Shown piece by piece: positions 17,358 to 26,032 of a stretch of 64,000 nt of DNA. This DNA comes from Wylensekiella montiformis. Its GTDB lineage: Bacteria > Bacillota > Negativicutes > Selenomonadales > Selenomonadaceae. The translations under genes and the position numbers were made by a program. A model generated the notes under the pieces. That model ran no database searches. It was given only the letters and a program-made list of their open reading frames with translations, and was not told the DNA's origin. How positions within the stretch are numbered: position 1 is the first letter of the stretch; every line of letters starts with the position of its first letter. Where the stretch lies: the NCBI RefSeq assembly GCF_009697385.1, contig NZ_VUNL01000001.1, forward strand, positions 186,001 to 250,000, given 5' to 3'.

Positions 17358-17387
17358 CGTAATGATTCGGGTATGAGTCTGTTTTTC

Positions 17388-17393
17388 ATTATA
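17388..17393 (-). promoter_or_regulatory. -10 hexamer of the metG-tatD unit
   Basis: A perfect TATAAT on the minus strand directly after the rsmI terminator. The -35 region is only T-rich, so strength is uncertain. Confidence 0.45.
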
Positions 17394-17409
17394 TACCAAT
17401 CCTTACACG

Positions 17410-17437
17410 AAAAAAAGACCTCACTGCGGGGCCTTTT
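17410..17437 (-). terminator. Terminator overlapping the end of rsmI
   Basis: The stem (17428-17437 with 17413-17422, one mismatch and one G-U pair) uses the last codons of rsmI and is followed on the minus strand by about seven T. Confidence 0.65.
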
Positions 17438-18302
17438 CTCCCTTATGGGCCAGCAAAGCCTGATATACATCCCGCCGGCTGACGGCAAGCTGCCGGGCGG
17501 TCTGCCGCATGGCTTCCTTTTTGTCCATTCCCTGCTCCATAAGACGAAGGCAGAATCGGGCGGGGTCCTCCGTCACTTCCGCTGAGTCCTGCGCACCGTC
17601 AGATTGTTCCGCCGGCCCGGCACCTTCCACCACAAGGACAAACTCTCCGCGCGGATTATTTTCCTGATAATAATGAAGCAAATCTTCCAGCCTGCCGCGG
17701 CGAAACTCTTCAAACCGCTTGGTCAGTTCGCGGCCGAGTGCAGCCCGGCGGTTCCCGAGGCAGGACAGCAGCTGCTTCAGGGTATCCCTCAGATGATGCG
17801 GCGCTTCATAAAAGATCAATGTCCCCTCGCAGGTATGAAGCGAGGACAGGACTTCCTGCTGTTTCCGGGATGTCCGCGGCAAAAAGCCCACAAAGGTAAA
17901 CCGCGTCGTATCCAGCCCCGAACAGATCAATGCGGACAGCCCGGCATTGCATCCCGGCAGAGGGGATACGCGAATCCCGGCCTCAATGGCCAGCGATGCC
18001 AGATGGCTTCCCGGATCGCAGATGCCGGGCAGTCCGGCATCGCTGACGCAAAGGAGATCCTCTCCCTGCAGGATATAGCGGATAAGCTCCGGCCCCTTCG
18101 TGTATTTATTGTGTTCATGATAGCTGGTAAGCCTTGTGTGAATATCAAAATGCGTCAGCAGCTGGCGCGTATGGCGCGTATCTTCCGCAGCGATCAGGCT
18201 GACCTCTCCCATCATGCGCACGGCCCGATACGTCATGTCTTCCAGATTGCCGATCGGCGTCGCGCAGAGATACAGCGTTCCCGGTTTCGTTTGTTCTTCC
18301 AT
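17421..18302 (-). CDS. rsmI: 16S rRNA (cytidine-1402 2'-O)-methyltransferase
   Basis: 293 aa from the ATG at 18302, which has GGAAAGGCGG about 9 bases ahead; a GTG at 18320 is also in frame. Tetrapyrrole-methylase-fold enzyme. The N-terminal LYLCATPIGNLEDMT, then AAEDTRHTRQLL, VSDAGLPGICDPG and the late FEEFRRG region are hallmarks of RsmI/YraL. It 2'-O-methylates C1402 in the ribosomal decoding centre. It follows the TrmN6-like gene in what looks like a yaaR-holB-ricT-trmN6-rsmI operon, an order familiar from Bacillus. Confidence 0.95.
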   Translation of the reverse strand: MEEQTKPGTLYLCATPIGNLEDMTYRAVRMMGEVSLIAAEDTRHTRQLLTHFDIHTRLTSYHEHNKYTKGPELIRYILQGEDLLCVSDAGLPGICDPGSHLASLAIEAGIRVSPLPGCNAGLSALICSGLDTTRFTFVGFLPRTSRKQQEVLSSLHTCEGTLIFYEAPHHLRDTLKQLLSCLGNRRAALGRELTKRFEEFRRGRLEDLLHYYQENNPRGEFVLVVEGAGPAEQSDGAQDSAEVTEDPARFCLRLMEQGMDKKEAMRQTARQLAVSRRDVYQALLAHKGEKAPQ

Positions 18303-18347
18303 TTCTTTCCGCCTTTCCACTTCCCTGCATCATCGGATGAATACCTT

Positions 18348-19088
18348 CTATGCCATACCATAAATCTGCAGAATTTCCCGGGTATACCCTCCATCGGCTT
18401 CATGAACGATCAGCGGCGGCTGCACCCGCAGACCTCCGGGCGCAGCTCCGACTACAGCTTCAATGAGCATCATATTCGGAGCGCGGTTTTCACGCGGCTG
18501 CACCATGCAAAGGCGTTTCGGTTCCATCTGATGCGCATGCATTGCCGTGATGATTTCCCCCAGACGCTCCGGCAGATGCACCATAGCAAAATGCCCGCCA
18601 AAGCGCAAAGCATAGCGGGCTGCCGTGACAACATCCTCCAGTGACGCCGTAAATTCATGTCGCGCTCTCGCCACGCCTGACATACGGTTCACCTGGCCAT
18701 GCCGCACAGGCCGATAGGGAGGATTGGCCAAAACCACATCAAAGGACTCTCGCGGATACAGGCTGTCGATCTGACGAAAGTCTCCCTCGCGGACGAAAAT
18801 TTTTTGTTCTAATTCATTGATCCAGACATTGCGGGCCGCCAGTTTCGCCATAACCGGATTCAATTCCACAGCATCCACTCTGGCTGCCATATCCGCAATG
18901 AGCAGCGGAATGACGCCGGTCCCTGTGCCAAGCTCCAACACCCGCTGGCTGCGTTTCAGCTTCACAAAATGAGCAAGCAGAACGGCATCGAGCGAAAAGC
19001 AGAACTCCTGCGTATTTTGAATGATTTGCCGGCCGCTCCGCATGAGGTCGTCCAAACGTTCATGTTCATTCAGGCGAATTTCCCTCAT
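18348..19088 (-). CDS. TrmN6-like class I methyltransferase (tRNA1(Val) A37 type)
   Basis: 246 aa. AdoMet Rossmann fold with motif I LELGTGTGVIPLL near 50 and the N6-adenine catalytic motif ANPPY near 122. This is the YfiC/TrmN6 group, which methylates N6 of A37 in tRNA1(Val); Firmicute members are annotated by similarity to YabB. The start overlaps the ricT stop (ATGA), so the two genes are probably co-translated. The substrate is assigned from family knowledge only. Confidence 0.88.
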   Translation of the reverse strand: MREIRLNEHERLDDLMRSGRQIIQNTQEFCFSLDAVLLAHFVKLKRSQRVLELGTGTGVIPLLIADMAARVDAVELNPVMAKLAARNVWINELEQKIFVREGDFRQIDSLYPRESFDVVLANPPYRPVRHGQVNRMSGVARARHEFTASLEDVVTAARYALRFGGHFAMVHLPERLGEIITAMHAHQMEPKRLCMVQPRENRAPNMMLIEAVVGAAPGGLRVQPPLIVHEADGGYTREILQIYGMA

Positions 19089-20236
19089 TCGTCGGACTCC
19101 CTGCTTTCTGCACCAGACATATTGCGACGCTCCCGCCGCGGCCGCTTCTCGCGGACCGGACGCCCCGTCTCACGCCCTGTATGCTCACGGTTTTCCCGCG
19201 GACGGCGGCTGGCACTGCGATGACTGCGGCGCGAACCGCGGCCTTCCTGGTCTTCACGATGCGGCCTGCCCTCCCGGGCTGAGGAACGGTCATTATTCCT
19301 CTTTTCCCCGCGCGGCCTGCGAATCCGCTCGCGTCGGCCTGTTTCCGGCCGGCGTTCCTCCGGCTTGTGCTCTGCTGAATCATGCTCAAAAGCAGCATCG
19401 GCGGGCATGACGTCCTCCTCATCCTTCTCGATGACATCTTCCCAGGATGCTACAATGGTCCGGCTGTTATCCAGCAAAATGGTCGCGGTACGGCGCTGCG
19501 GATTGAGGGAAATAACCTTGCCCTCTCCCTCGACGGAAATAACCCGGCTGCCCTGCGCAGGCGGCTGGATTTTTTTCGGCTTTTTATGACACTCTCCGCA
19601 ATAACAATCATTTTCATATTTCAGGCAGCACATCAGCCGTCCGCAGATTCCTGAAATCTTTGTCGGATTCAGCGACAGATTCTGTTCCTTGGCCATGCGA
19701 ATGGATACCGGCTCGAAATCCCCGAGGAACGTCGCACAGCAAAGCGGCCGACCGCAACAGCCGATGCCGCCCATGAGTTTGGCCTCATCCCGCACGCCGA
19801 TCTGACGCAGCTCAATGCGGGTACGGAAAACCGAAGCCAGGTCTTTAACCAGTTCCCGGAAATCAATCCGCCCGTCGGCGGTAAAATAAAAAATGATTTT
19901 ATTCATGTCGAAGGTGTATTCCACCTCGACCAGTTTCATCGGCAGTCCATGCTCCTGAATCTTTTTCTCGCAGATACCGAAGGCTTCTTTTTCCCGTTTC
20001 TTATTTTCTTCCAGACGCTGCATATCGGCCTCGCCGGCAATACGCTGAACGACCTTCAGCGGCTGGGTAATCTCGCTTTCTTCCACCTCGCGCGGGCCGA
20101 TTACCATCAGTCCGCATTCCATCCCGCGCGCGGTCTCCACGATGACGCGCTGGCCCGTCCGGATCTCCAGACTGCCGGGGCTGAAATAATATATTTTTCC
20201 CGCTTTCTTGAAGCGGACTCCGATTATCGTTTGCAA
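19085..20236 (-). CDS. ricT: PSP1-family protein RicT (YaaT) with a long arginine-rich tail
   Basis: 383 aa from a TTG start at 20236 preceded by AGGAGG at 6-base spacing. The PSP1 core occupies about 1-270, with the Cys cluster CCGRPLCC...CGRLMCCLKYE...CYCGECH (about 145-215) that in RicT of Bacillus helps hold Fe-S clusters in the RicA-RicF-RicT complex acting with RNase Y. Residues about 285-383 are an Arg/Glu/Ser-rich low-complexity tail, much longer than in Bacillus and probably RNA-binding or disordered. It lies between holB and the TrmN6-like gene, the conserved Firmicute neighbourhood. Confidence 0.92.
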   Translation of the reverse strand: MQTIIGVRFKKAGKIYYFSPGSLEIRTGQRVIVETARGMECGLMVIGPREVEESEITQPLKVVQRIAGEADMQRLEENKKREKEAFGICEKKIQEHGLPMKLVEVEYTFDMNKIIFYFTADGRIDFRELVKDLASVFRTRIELRQIGVRDEAKLMGGIGCCGRPLCCATFLGDFEPVSIRMAKEQNLSLNPTKISGICGRLMCCLKYENDCYCGECHKKPKKIQPPAQGSRVISVEGEGKVISLNPQRRTATILLDNSRTIVASWEDVIEKDEEDVMPADAAFEHDSAEHKPEERRPETGRRERIRRPRGEKRNNDRSSAREGRPHREDQEGRGSRRSHRSASRRPRENREHTGRETGRPVREKRPRRERRNMSGAESRESDE

Positions 20237-20252
20237 AATGTTCCTCCTGTGT

Positions 20253-21254
20253 TTAGGTCAAGTCGCGCATGCGTATCAGAAATCCTTCCGTCTGCAGACG
20301 CAGATTAACGTTTGCCTGCAGACGCCGCTGCAGCCCGCGTACCTCTGCCAGCAAGGAAAAAATCCGATGCTCCGCAAAGCGCGGCAGCAGATCCAAAAGC
20401 CGCTGACGGCAATCCTGATGATAGATCAGCGGGCTTCCGCCGTCTTCGTGAAGCACAAGCAGATCCCGCAGCAGCATGTTGAGATACAGAAGCCACTCCA
20501 GCAGCCTTTCGCGATCCATCTCGCCCTTTTCCTTTCCCTGACGCCAGACTTCCTCCATGTCCATCGTGTCAAGCTGTTCCAGAAAAGACAACGCATCATT
20601 GCGCAGGGAAAGGCCGCCGTGTTCGCAAAGGACCTCAGCGCGCCCCAGACTCCCATCCGACAAGACGGCCAGTTCATCCGCCTCGTCCGGCTGGATGCCC
20701 TTTGCCCGCAGCGCCGCTGCCATATCGCCGCGCGGCAGCATCCCGAAGGCGACCGGCATGCAGCGCGAGACAATCGTATCCGGCAGGGATCCGCGGGCGC
20801 TCGTGATCAGAATAAACGTCACGGGGCCTTCCGGCTCTTCCAGCGTCTTGAGCAGGCTGTTGGCTGCCGCTTCATTCATCCGTTCCGCCTCATCGATAAG
20901 CACAACACGACTCCCGGACAGGATCGGATAACGGGAGGCAATCGTCTGCATGGCCCGAATCTGATCGATGCGGATCACCGATGCCGATTTTCCCCGCGAC
21001 TCCGGCAGAATCTCATAATAATCCGGATGGCTGCCGGCCTGCATGGCCCGGCAGGACTCACAGCGGCCGCAGGGATCGTTTCCCGCTCCGCACAGGATCG
21101 CCGCCGCCAGCGCCCGGGCCATTCGCTTCTTGCCAATACCATCGGGGCCGGTAAACAGCAGGGCATGCGGCAGCCGTCCCTCCTGCATCATCGTGCGCAG
21201 CTGTTCTTTCTGAGACGAATGCCCGATGATGGTTTTCCAGTCCGTCTCCATCAC
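20253..21254 (-). CDS. holB: DNA polymerase III delta-prime subunit
   Basis: 333 aa. Clamp-loader subunit. The AAA+ fold shows Walker A FTGPDGIGKKRMARAL near 37, a four-Cys zinc knuckle (CGAGNDPCGRCESC, about 55-68), Walker B VVLIDEAERM near 120 and the SRC box (IVSRCMP) near 165. The last is retained although delta-prime acts mainly as a rigid partner. The start (GTG or the ATG one codon on) overlaps the yaaR stop. The C-terminal helical domain (about 210-333) mediates clamp-loader assembly. Confidence 0.95.
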   Translation of the reverse strand: MMETDWKTIIGHSSQKEQLRTMMQEGRLPHALLFTGPDGIGKKRMARALAAAILCGAGNDPCGRCESCRAMQAGSHPDYYEILPESRGKSASVIRIDQIRAMQTIASRYPILSGSRVVLIDEAERMNEAAANSLLKTLEEPEGPVTFILITSARGSLPDTIVSRCMPVAFGMLPRGDMAAALRAKGIQPDEADELAVLSDGSLGRAEVLCEHGGLSLRNDALSFLEQLDTMDMEEVWRQGKEKGEMDRERLLEWLLYLNMLLRDLLVLHEDGGSPLIYHQDCRQRLLDLLPRFAEHRIFSLLAEVRGLQRRLQANVNLRLQTEGFLIRMRDLT

Positions 21255-21706
21255 ATATAAAGGTCGACCAGCAGGCCGCGGATGACATCATGACTGGCGG
21301 CAACATCCAGCTGGTCGGCCTGCCCCAGACGAATTTTTTCCGCCATCTCTTCCAATTTTTTATCGATTTTCCGCACCGTCGTATATACCTTCTGACGCCC
21401 CATGCGATCCCATCCGGCCTGCGTATGCAGTTCATACATGCTGTTGACGGCTTCCCCGACAAAATTGCGGATCAACGTCCGGTATGACTTCAGTTCATCA
21501 TACGTCGGCGTCCTGGACAAGCGGGCCCCCTGTTCATCAATCTGCCGGAGCAGTTTATCCATCTGCTCGCTTGTGACCCGGCCGTTTTGTTCCAGCAGCT
21601 CCGTGCTGAAATCCGTCTCCGTATCATGCACATGTTCTTCCTCTGCACTGCGGGTCATCGAAAGGGAGGTTCCGTGTGCAGTCGTCGTATCGATCTTCAT
21701 CGGCAT
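21251..21706 (-). CDS. yaaR: YaaR family protein (DUF327)
   Basis: 151 aa, all helical and charged. It matches the DUF327/YaaR group by length, by the central motif FVGEAVNSMYELHTQ and by position immediately upstream of holB, as in Bacillus. No catalytic motif is seen and the function is unknown. AGGTGA precedes the ATG. A leader of about 150 nt separates it from the promoter at 21866-21894. It is the first gene of the replication and RNA-modification operon; the usual tmk neighbour is absent here. Confidence 0.85.
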   Translation of the reverse strand: MPMKIDTTTAHGTSLSMTRSAEEEHVHDTETDFSTELLEQNGRVTSEQMDKLLRQIDEQGARLSRTPTYDELKSYRTLIRNFVGEAVNSMYELHTQAGWDRMGRQKVYTTVRKIDKKLEEMAEKIRLGQADQLDVAASHDVIRGLLVDLYM

Positions 21707-21865
21707 AATCTGTCACCTGCTTTTGCCCTGACTCGTTCTATTCCCAATCGGCACGTTTGGGAGCATGCTGAGAAAAAGAGGGCTTCCTTGCCATCATTCC
21801 TTCTTCGAATCGCCTGCGCCGTACGAATCGTTCACGCTCCCTGTCCGATAAAAGCTCCAAGATAA

Positions 21866-21894
21866 ATTATACCGTTTCAGCCCCCAATATGCAA
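21866..21894 (-). promoter_or_regulatory. Promoter of the yaaR-holB-ricT-trmN6-rsmI unit
   Basis: On the minus strand TTGCAT, 17 bp, TATAAT. The -10 is perfect and the -35 matches the TTG core. Confidence 0.65.
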
Positions 21895-21931
21895 TCAATA
21901 CACCTGCGAAATATTCGTGACCGCTCCCGTA

Positions 21932-23272
21932 TCACCGCTGAAAAACAGGATTTCCGCTGCGCCGAAGCCAGAAGAATGCCCCCACGCAAATCAGGACGGA
22001 CAACAGTGAGCCGGCCGCGGTCGCAAGCCCCATCGGGAAAAGAGTAGAAGAATACCAGACCGAAGCCAGATAGGCGAGCGGTATGCGCGCCGCAATGATG
22101 GAAATAACGTTGTGAAGAAAAGAAAATTCCGAGCGTCCGCAGGCACAGAAATACCCGCTGAAACAGAAATGTATCCCGGCAAAGATGCAGTCCAGAATAT
22201 AGCCCTTGAGATAGGCAGCACCCGCAGCGATGAGCAGGGAATCAAAGGTAAACAGCGCGACCATCCCTTCCGCGGCATATTGAGTAAACACGGAAACAAA
22301 CAGCCCGAAGCACACGGCGATACACAGCGCATACCCCAGCGTCTGCTGCGCCCGGCCGACTTTTCCGGCGCCGATATTCTGTGCGCCGAGCGCCGATACC
22401 GTCGACAGCATCGAGGACGGAACGAGAAAAATGAAGCTGATGATTTTTTCGACAATGCCGACGGCGGCCGCATCCGTCAGACCACGCATATTGGCGATGA
22501 CCGTGATGACCAGAAAAGCAATCTGTATCAATCCATCCTGCAGCGAGATCGGCACGCCGATGCGCAGAATACGGCGCATCATCGGAACATCCAGATGAAA
22601 ATCCGAACGGCGAAGAGAAAAACCCGCCCCACCGCGCCGGACAAAGTTCAGCGCCAACACGACGCTGAACGCCTGCGAAACCACTGTGCCAAGCGCCGCG
22701 CCGGCCGGCCCCATCGCCAGCCAGCCCATAAACAAATAGTCCAGCGCAATATTGCAGACACAGGCCGCCGCGACGAAATACATGGGATGTCTGGCATCGC
22801 CCAGACCACGAAATACCGCCGCAATCATATTGTATGCGGCAACGAACGGCATGCCGAGAAAACAGATCAGCAAATACCGCTCCGTTTCCGCGGCAGCTTC
22901 GGCCGGCGTCTCCATCAGTCCGACAATCCATCCGCTGGTCATCCCTCCGGCTGCTGTCAGCAGCAGCGAGATCAACAGGAATACCATCATCGCCGTACCG
23001 GCCGCCGTTTGGATGCACGCCCGCTTTCCGGCGCCGACGAACTGAGCCGTCACTACGGTCGCTCCCATGGACAGCCCGACGAGCATGACGGTCAGCATGT
23101 GCATCACCTGACTGCCTATCGATACCGCCGTGATCCCCGCCGCACCCTCAAACTGGCCGATGATGAAAAGGTCCGCCATGCCATAAAGCGTCTGCAGAAA
23201 ATAGGAAAGAAAATAGGGCAGCGAAAACGCCCCCATCGCGCGCAGAACACTGCCGCTCGTCAGATTGTTCAC
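21932..23272 (-). CDS. MATE family multidrug/Na+ antiporter
   Basis: 446 aa, about 12 membrane spans in two similar halves. The N-terminal pattern ALPYFLSYFLQTLYGMADLFIIGQF is the usual NorM/DinF opening, with QVMHM and GxxxxAxVGxxxQ-like positions following. It starts at GTG with GGAGG at 7-base spacing. It follows nagZ by 19 bp and may be co-transcribed. The exported compound is not predictable from sequence. Confidence 0.9.
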   Translation of the reverse strand: MNNLTSGSVLRAMGAFSLPYFLSYFLQTLYGMADLFIIGQFEGAAGITAVSIGSQVMHMLTVMLVGLSMGATVVTAQFVGAGKRACIQTAAGTAMMVFLLISLLLTAAGGMTSGWIVGLMETPAEAAAETERYLLICFLGMPFVAAYNMIAAVFRGLGDARHPMYFVAAACVCNIALDYLFMGWLAMGPAGAALGTVVSQAFSVVLALNFVRRGGAGFSLRRSDFHLDVPMMRRILRIGVPISLQDGLIQIAFLVITVIANMRGLTDAAAVGIVEKIISFIFLVPSSMLSTVSALGAQNIGAGKVGRAQQTLGYALCIAVCFGLFVSVFTQYAAEGMVALFTFDSLLIAAGAAYLKGYILDCIFAGIHFCFSGYFCACGRSEFSFLHNVISIIAARIPLAYLASVWYSSTLFPMGLATAAGSLLSVLICVGAFFWLRRSGNPVFQR

Positions 23273-23291
23273 GAAAACGCCTCCATCCCAG

Positions 23292-24473
23292 TCAAAGGAC
23301 GTGGGCCAGCTTCATCCTCACGATTCGCCGGACGGATTCATTTACCCGTTCCTCGCTGATCTCCCCGCTCTTTACCGCATCCAGCAATCCCAAATATACA
23401 TCCGTCTCATGCGCGTATTCATGACAAATCAGCACCATATCAGCGCCGGCCTGAACAGCCCTTTTCCCCAGCTCGCGATAGGGCGCATGATTGGCCACCG
23501 CGCCCATTTCCAGATCATCGGTAATCACGACGCCGGAGAAGCCGAGCTTCTTGCGCAAAAGTCCCGTCATAACCGCCTCAGACTGGCTCGCCGGATGTTC
23601 AGCATCCAGCGCGGGATAAATAAGATGAGAAACCAGCACGAAATAATTTTCCGGCGATTTATGTCCAATCACAGCGCGAAACGGCACGAGCTCTTCCTGC
23701 TCCAAACCGGCCTCCGTCACATCGACGCGGGACACTTCCCGATGAGAATCCACCCGGCTCCGGCCAATACCGGGAAAATGCTTGAGCGCATAGATCATCC
23801 CCGCTTTTTCATATCCGTCCGCCGCCCGCGATACAAAAGCTGCCGCCGTCTGCGCATCGCCGGAATAATCGCGGGAATCGCCGCCGTTTATATCCGCAAC
23901 CGGAGCAAAGTTGACCTGTATCCCGTACTGCTGCAGTATGGCGGCGGTCGTCCCCGCACTCTCCTCTGCCTGTGCGGGATCGCCGCCCATGCCGATCTCC
24001 CGCTCCGAAAGGGGAGCGGGAATCACCGCCCGCCCGCGCGACACACGGCCTCCCTCTTCATCCAGCCCGATAAAGAGCGGCAGCTTCTGCCCGGCCTCTT
24101 TCCCCTGCGCATATTCCTGCAGCTGCGCAGTGAGGGACTTCAGCTGATCCCCCGATTCGATATTGCGGTCGAAGAGCAGGATGCCGCCGATATGAAACTG
24201 GCGCAGCATATACCGGCTGTCCTCATCCAGCTGCTTTCCATGAATGCCGATCATGACCATCTGCCCCACCTTCTCGGACATCGTCATCGACGCCACCAGA
24301 CGATCGGCCTGCTCATCCAGCGTCAAAGGAGGGATTTGCTCCTCCGCGGTCCGGTCCGAGAGAAGATCGGGCCGGCATCCGGCGGAAAAAGAAAGAACCA
24401 GCAGGAGCAGGCCGATGAAAACGCCCAGCCTGCACCGCAGGGACAAAAATGCCCCGGCACTCCGTTTATCCAT
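23292..24473 (-). CDS. nagZ: Beta-N-acetylhexosaminidase lipoprotein, glycoside hydrolase family 3
   Basis: 393 aa. Signal peptide with hydrophobic core and lipobox SFSAGC near residue 33, so it is probably membrane-tethered outside the cytoplasm, as in Bacillus, unlike the cytoplasmic enterobacterial NagZ. The family motif KHFPGIGRSRVDSHREV carries the His/Asp general acid-base pair, and VITDDLEMGA carries the nucleophile Asp. It removes GlcNAc from peptidoglycan fragments. GGAGGAAAGG precedes the ATG. It probably heads a short unit with the MATE gene. Confidence 0.93.
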   Translation of the reverse strand: MDKRSAGAFLSLRCRLGVFIGLLLLVLSFSAGCRPDLLSDRTAEEQIPPLTLDEQADRLVASMTMSEKVGQMVMIGIHGKQLDEDSRYMLRQFHIGGILLFDRNIESGDQLKSLTAQLQEYAQGKEAGQKLPLFIGLDEEGGRVSRGRAVIPAPLSEREIGMGGDPAQAEESAGTTAAILQQYGIQVNFAPVADINGGDSRDYSGDAQTAAAFVSRAADGYEKAGMIYALKHFPGIGRSRVDSHREVSRVDVTEAGLEQEELVPFRAVIGHKSPENYFVLVSHLIYPALDAEHPASQSEAVMTGLLRKKLGFSGVVITDDLEMGAVANHAPYRELGKRAVQAGADMVLICHEYAHETDVYLGLLDAVKSGEISEERVNESVRRIVRMKLAHVL

Positions 24474-24597
24474 GAACCTTTCCTCCGTTCTATACCTTGC
24501 AAAAGCGCTCCGGCAAACTGCACGGAAAACGCAGACAGATTTAGTCTATCACAAATCAGCAGTACCGAAAAGCCATCCCGATGAACACGCGCACGAG

Positions 24598-24631
24598 AAA
24601 ATGGCCGCCGGATAAAGCCGGCGGCCATTTT
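24598..24631. terminator. Bidirectional hairpin after the small secreted protein gene
   Basis: Perfect 14-bp arms (24598-24611 and 24618-24631) with a 6-base loop. T-runs flank both sides (TTTTT on plus, TTTT on minus). Confidence 0.8.
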
Positions 24632-24643
24632 TCATCGATGCCG

Positions 24644-24985
24644 TTATTTGCTTTTGTGCGGGTTGTGCGCTTCATACTCGCTCTTGATATTCTGCATTTC
24701 CCGATCGTGGCGCTTCTGTTCCTCTTTCATACGCTTGTTGTATTCTTTGTCGCTGATCTCGCCTTTCCGGTGCTGATAGCGAAGCGCGCGCAGATTCATC
24801 CGGTGCGTCGTTTCCTCTTCGTGCATGCGATGACTGTATTTGTTCGTCGTGCCATCGGCATAAGTTTCCTGCCTGTGTTCGCGATGATGTGCCTCGGATA
24901 CATTCGTCATTGCTGCCGCGGCAGAGCCAAAGGCCATCATACCGACAAGGAGCAGCGCCATCGTTTTTTTGCGATTCATCTTCAT
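24644..24985 (-). CDS. Small secreted His- and charge-rich protein of unknown function
   Basis: 113 aa. Signal peptide at about 1-30 (basic start, hydrophobic stretch ALLLVGMMAFGSAAAA, Ala-rich cleavage region), then a mature part dominated by His, Glu, Lys and Arg, with ten or so histidines. A helical ISDKEYNKRMKEEQKRHDREM stretch near the end resembles short coiled-coil or SHOCT-like segments, but I cannot assign a family. A good site (AGAGGAAAAG) precedes the ATG. It stands alone with its own terminator. Metal binding in the periplasm is conceivable but is only inferred from composition. Confidence 0.7.
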   Translation of the reverse strand: MKMNRKKTMALLLVGMMAFGSAAAAMTNVSEAHHREHRQETYADGTTNKYSHRMHEEETTHRMNLRALRYQHRKGEISDKEYNKRMKEEQKRHDREMQNIKSEYEAHNPHKSK

Positions 24986-25138
24986 ATCTTTTCCTCTTTT
25001 CTCCTGAGCCTCTTCCAGCCTGAAAATCCCTTTCTGGCAGATAGTATAAAGCCAGTGGATTGGAATACGCTTAGATCGCGCTGACAGCCCGGTTATAATC
25101 TCATTAGTCCGGTCTTAGTCTTTCATGCTGAAAATCCC

Positions 25139-25942
25139 TCAGCAAAGCCCCTGATCCAGAAGCTGCCCGATCTGCCACATGACGCCATGCTCATCATTGC
25201 TGCGAGTCGTAAACCGGGCCGTCTTCCGGATCTCCGGATAGGCATTTTCCATCGCATAGCTGTAGTAAACGGATTCCAGCATTTCTTTATCGTTCATATA
25301 ATCGCCGAACGCCGCGCACTCTTCGGGACAAAGGCCCATACGCTCCTGTATTTTCCGAACGGCCATCCCTTTATTGGCCCCCTGATTTGTCACGTCCACC
25401 CAGTAAGCGCTGGCGAGCACGACCTGCATCGAATCCGCGTACGGCCGCATCAAAGGATACAGTTTCTCCGCCGCGTCGGCAGCGGGAGTAAAAAACGATG
25501 TCTTGATCGGTTCATCCTCTACGGCGGCAAAACAGTCGGTCAGCCGAATCTCCCGAAAATACTTCGACAATTCGTCCATATAGCGCTCCGGCTTCTCCGA
25601 ACGAAGCAGATACGCCGCCTTCTTGCCGCAGAAAACGCTGATGGTGTCCGTCCGGCCCCCGGCATGATCCAAAATCTCCAGAGCGCGCCGCCTGTCCATG
25701 ACATTCGAAAAAAGCTCCTGCCCGCGGCGGCGGACCATCGTTCCGTTATCGCTGAGAAACAGGAACGTATCCACATATCGCGCAAAGGTCGCCGCCAAAG
25801 AGTCATACTGCCTGCCGCTGGCCGGGGCAAACAATACCCCCCGCTCCCTGAGCCGGGCCATAACCGCATCAAATTCCGGCGGCAGCTTTCCTTCACTGTC
25901 CAGCAACGTCCCGTCCATATCCGATAGAATCAGCTTAATCAT
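25139..25942 (-). CDS. Cof-type HAD superfamily phosphatase
   Basis: 267 aa. HAD motif I DMDGTLLDSEG at the N-terminus, a C2B cap insertion in the middle, Lys of NKGMAV near 195 and motif IV FGDYMNDKEML near 217, all intact. Family members dephosphorylate sugar phosphates, flavin precursors or pyridoxal phosphate; the substrate is not predictable. It stands alone between a long gap and the reductase-like gene. Confidence 0.92.
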   Translation of the reverse strand: MIKLILSDMDGTLLDSEGKLPPEFDAVMARLRERGVLFAPASGRQYDSLAATFARYVDTFLFLSDNGTMVRRRGQELFSNVMDRRRALEILDHAGGRTDTISVFCGKKAAYLLRSEKPERYMDELSKYFREIRLTDCFAAVEDEPIKTSFFTPAADAAEKLYPLMRPYADSMQVVLASAYWVDVTNQGANKGMAVRKIQERMGLCPEECAAFGDYMNDKEMLESVYYSYAMENAYPEIRKTARFTTRSNDEHGVMWQIGQLLDQGLC

Positions 25943-26032
25943 CGCACACCCCTTGTTTTCGCCGTAAAGCTTCTGACGCTATGGATTCTACCACAGACCC
26001 GCGCCATCGCGCAACAAAATCTGCAGCTGCAG

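Noticed and set aside
17221-17400. T-box or SAM-type riboswitch ahead of metG
   Set aside because: The leader between the rsmI terminator and metG is too short, and I found neither a T-box core nor an antiterminator/terminator pair.
21738-21797. 19-codon frame between the yaaR promoter and yaaR
   Set aside because: AGGA sits too close to the ATG, and the peptide is too short to judge.
22112-23359. Plus-strand frame of 415 codons opposite the MATE gene
   Set aside because: Antisense to a clear 12-span MATE protein; the translation is Arg/His/Gln-rich and has no family likeness.
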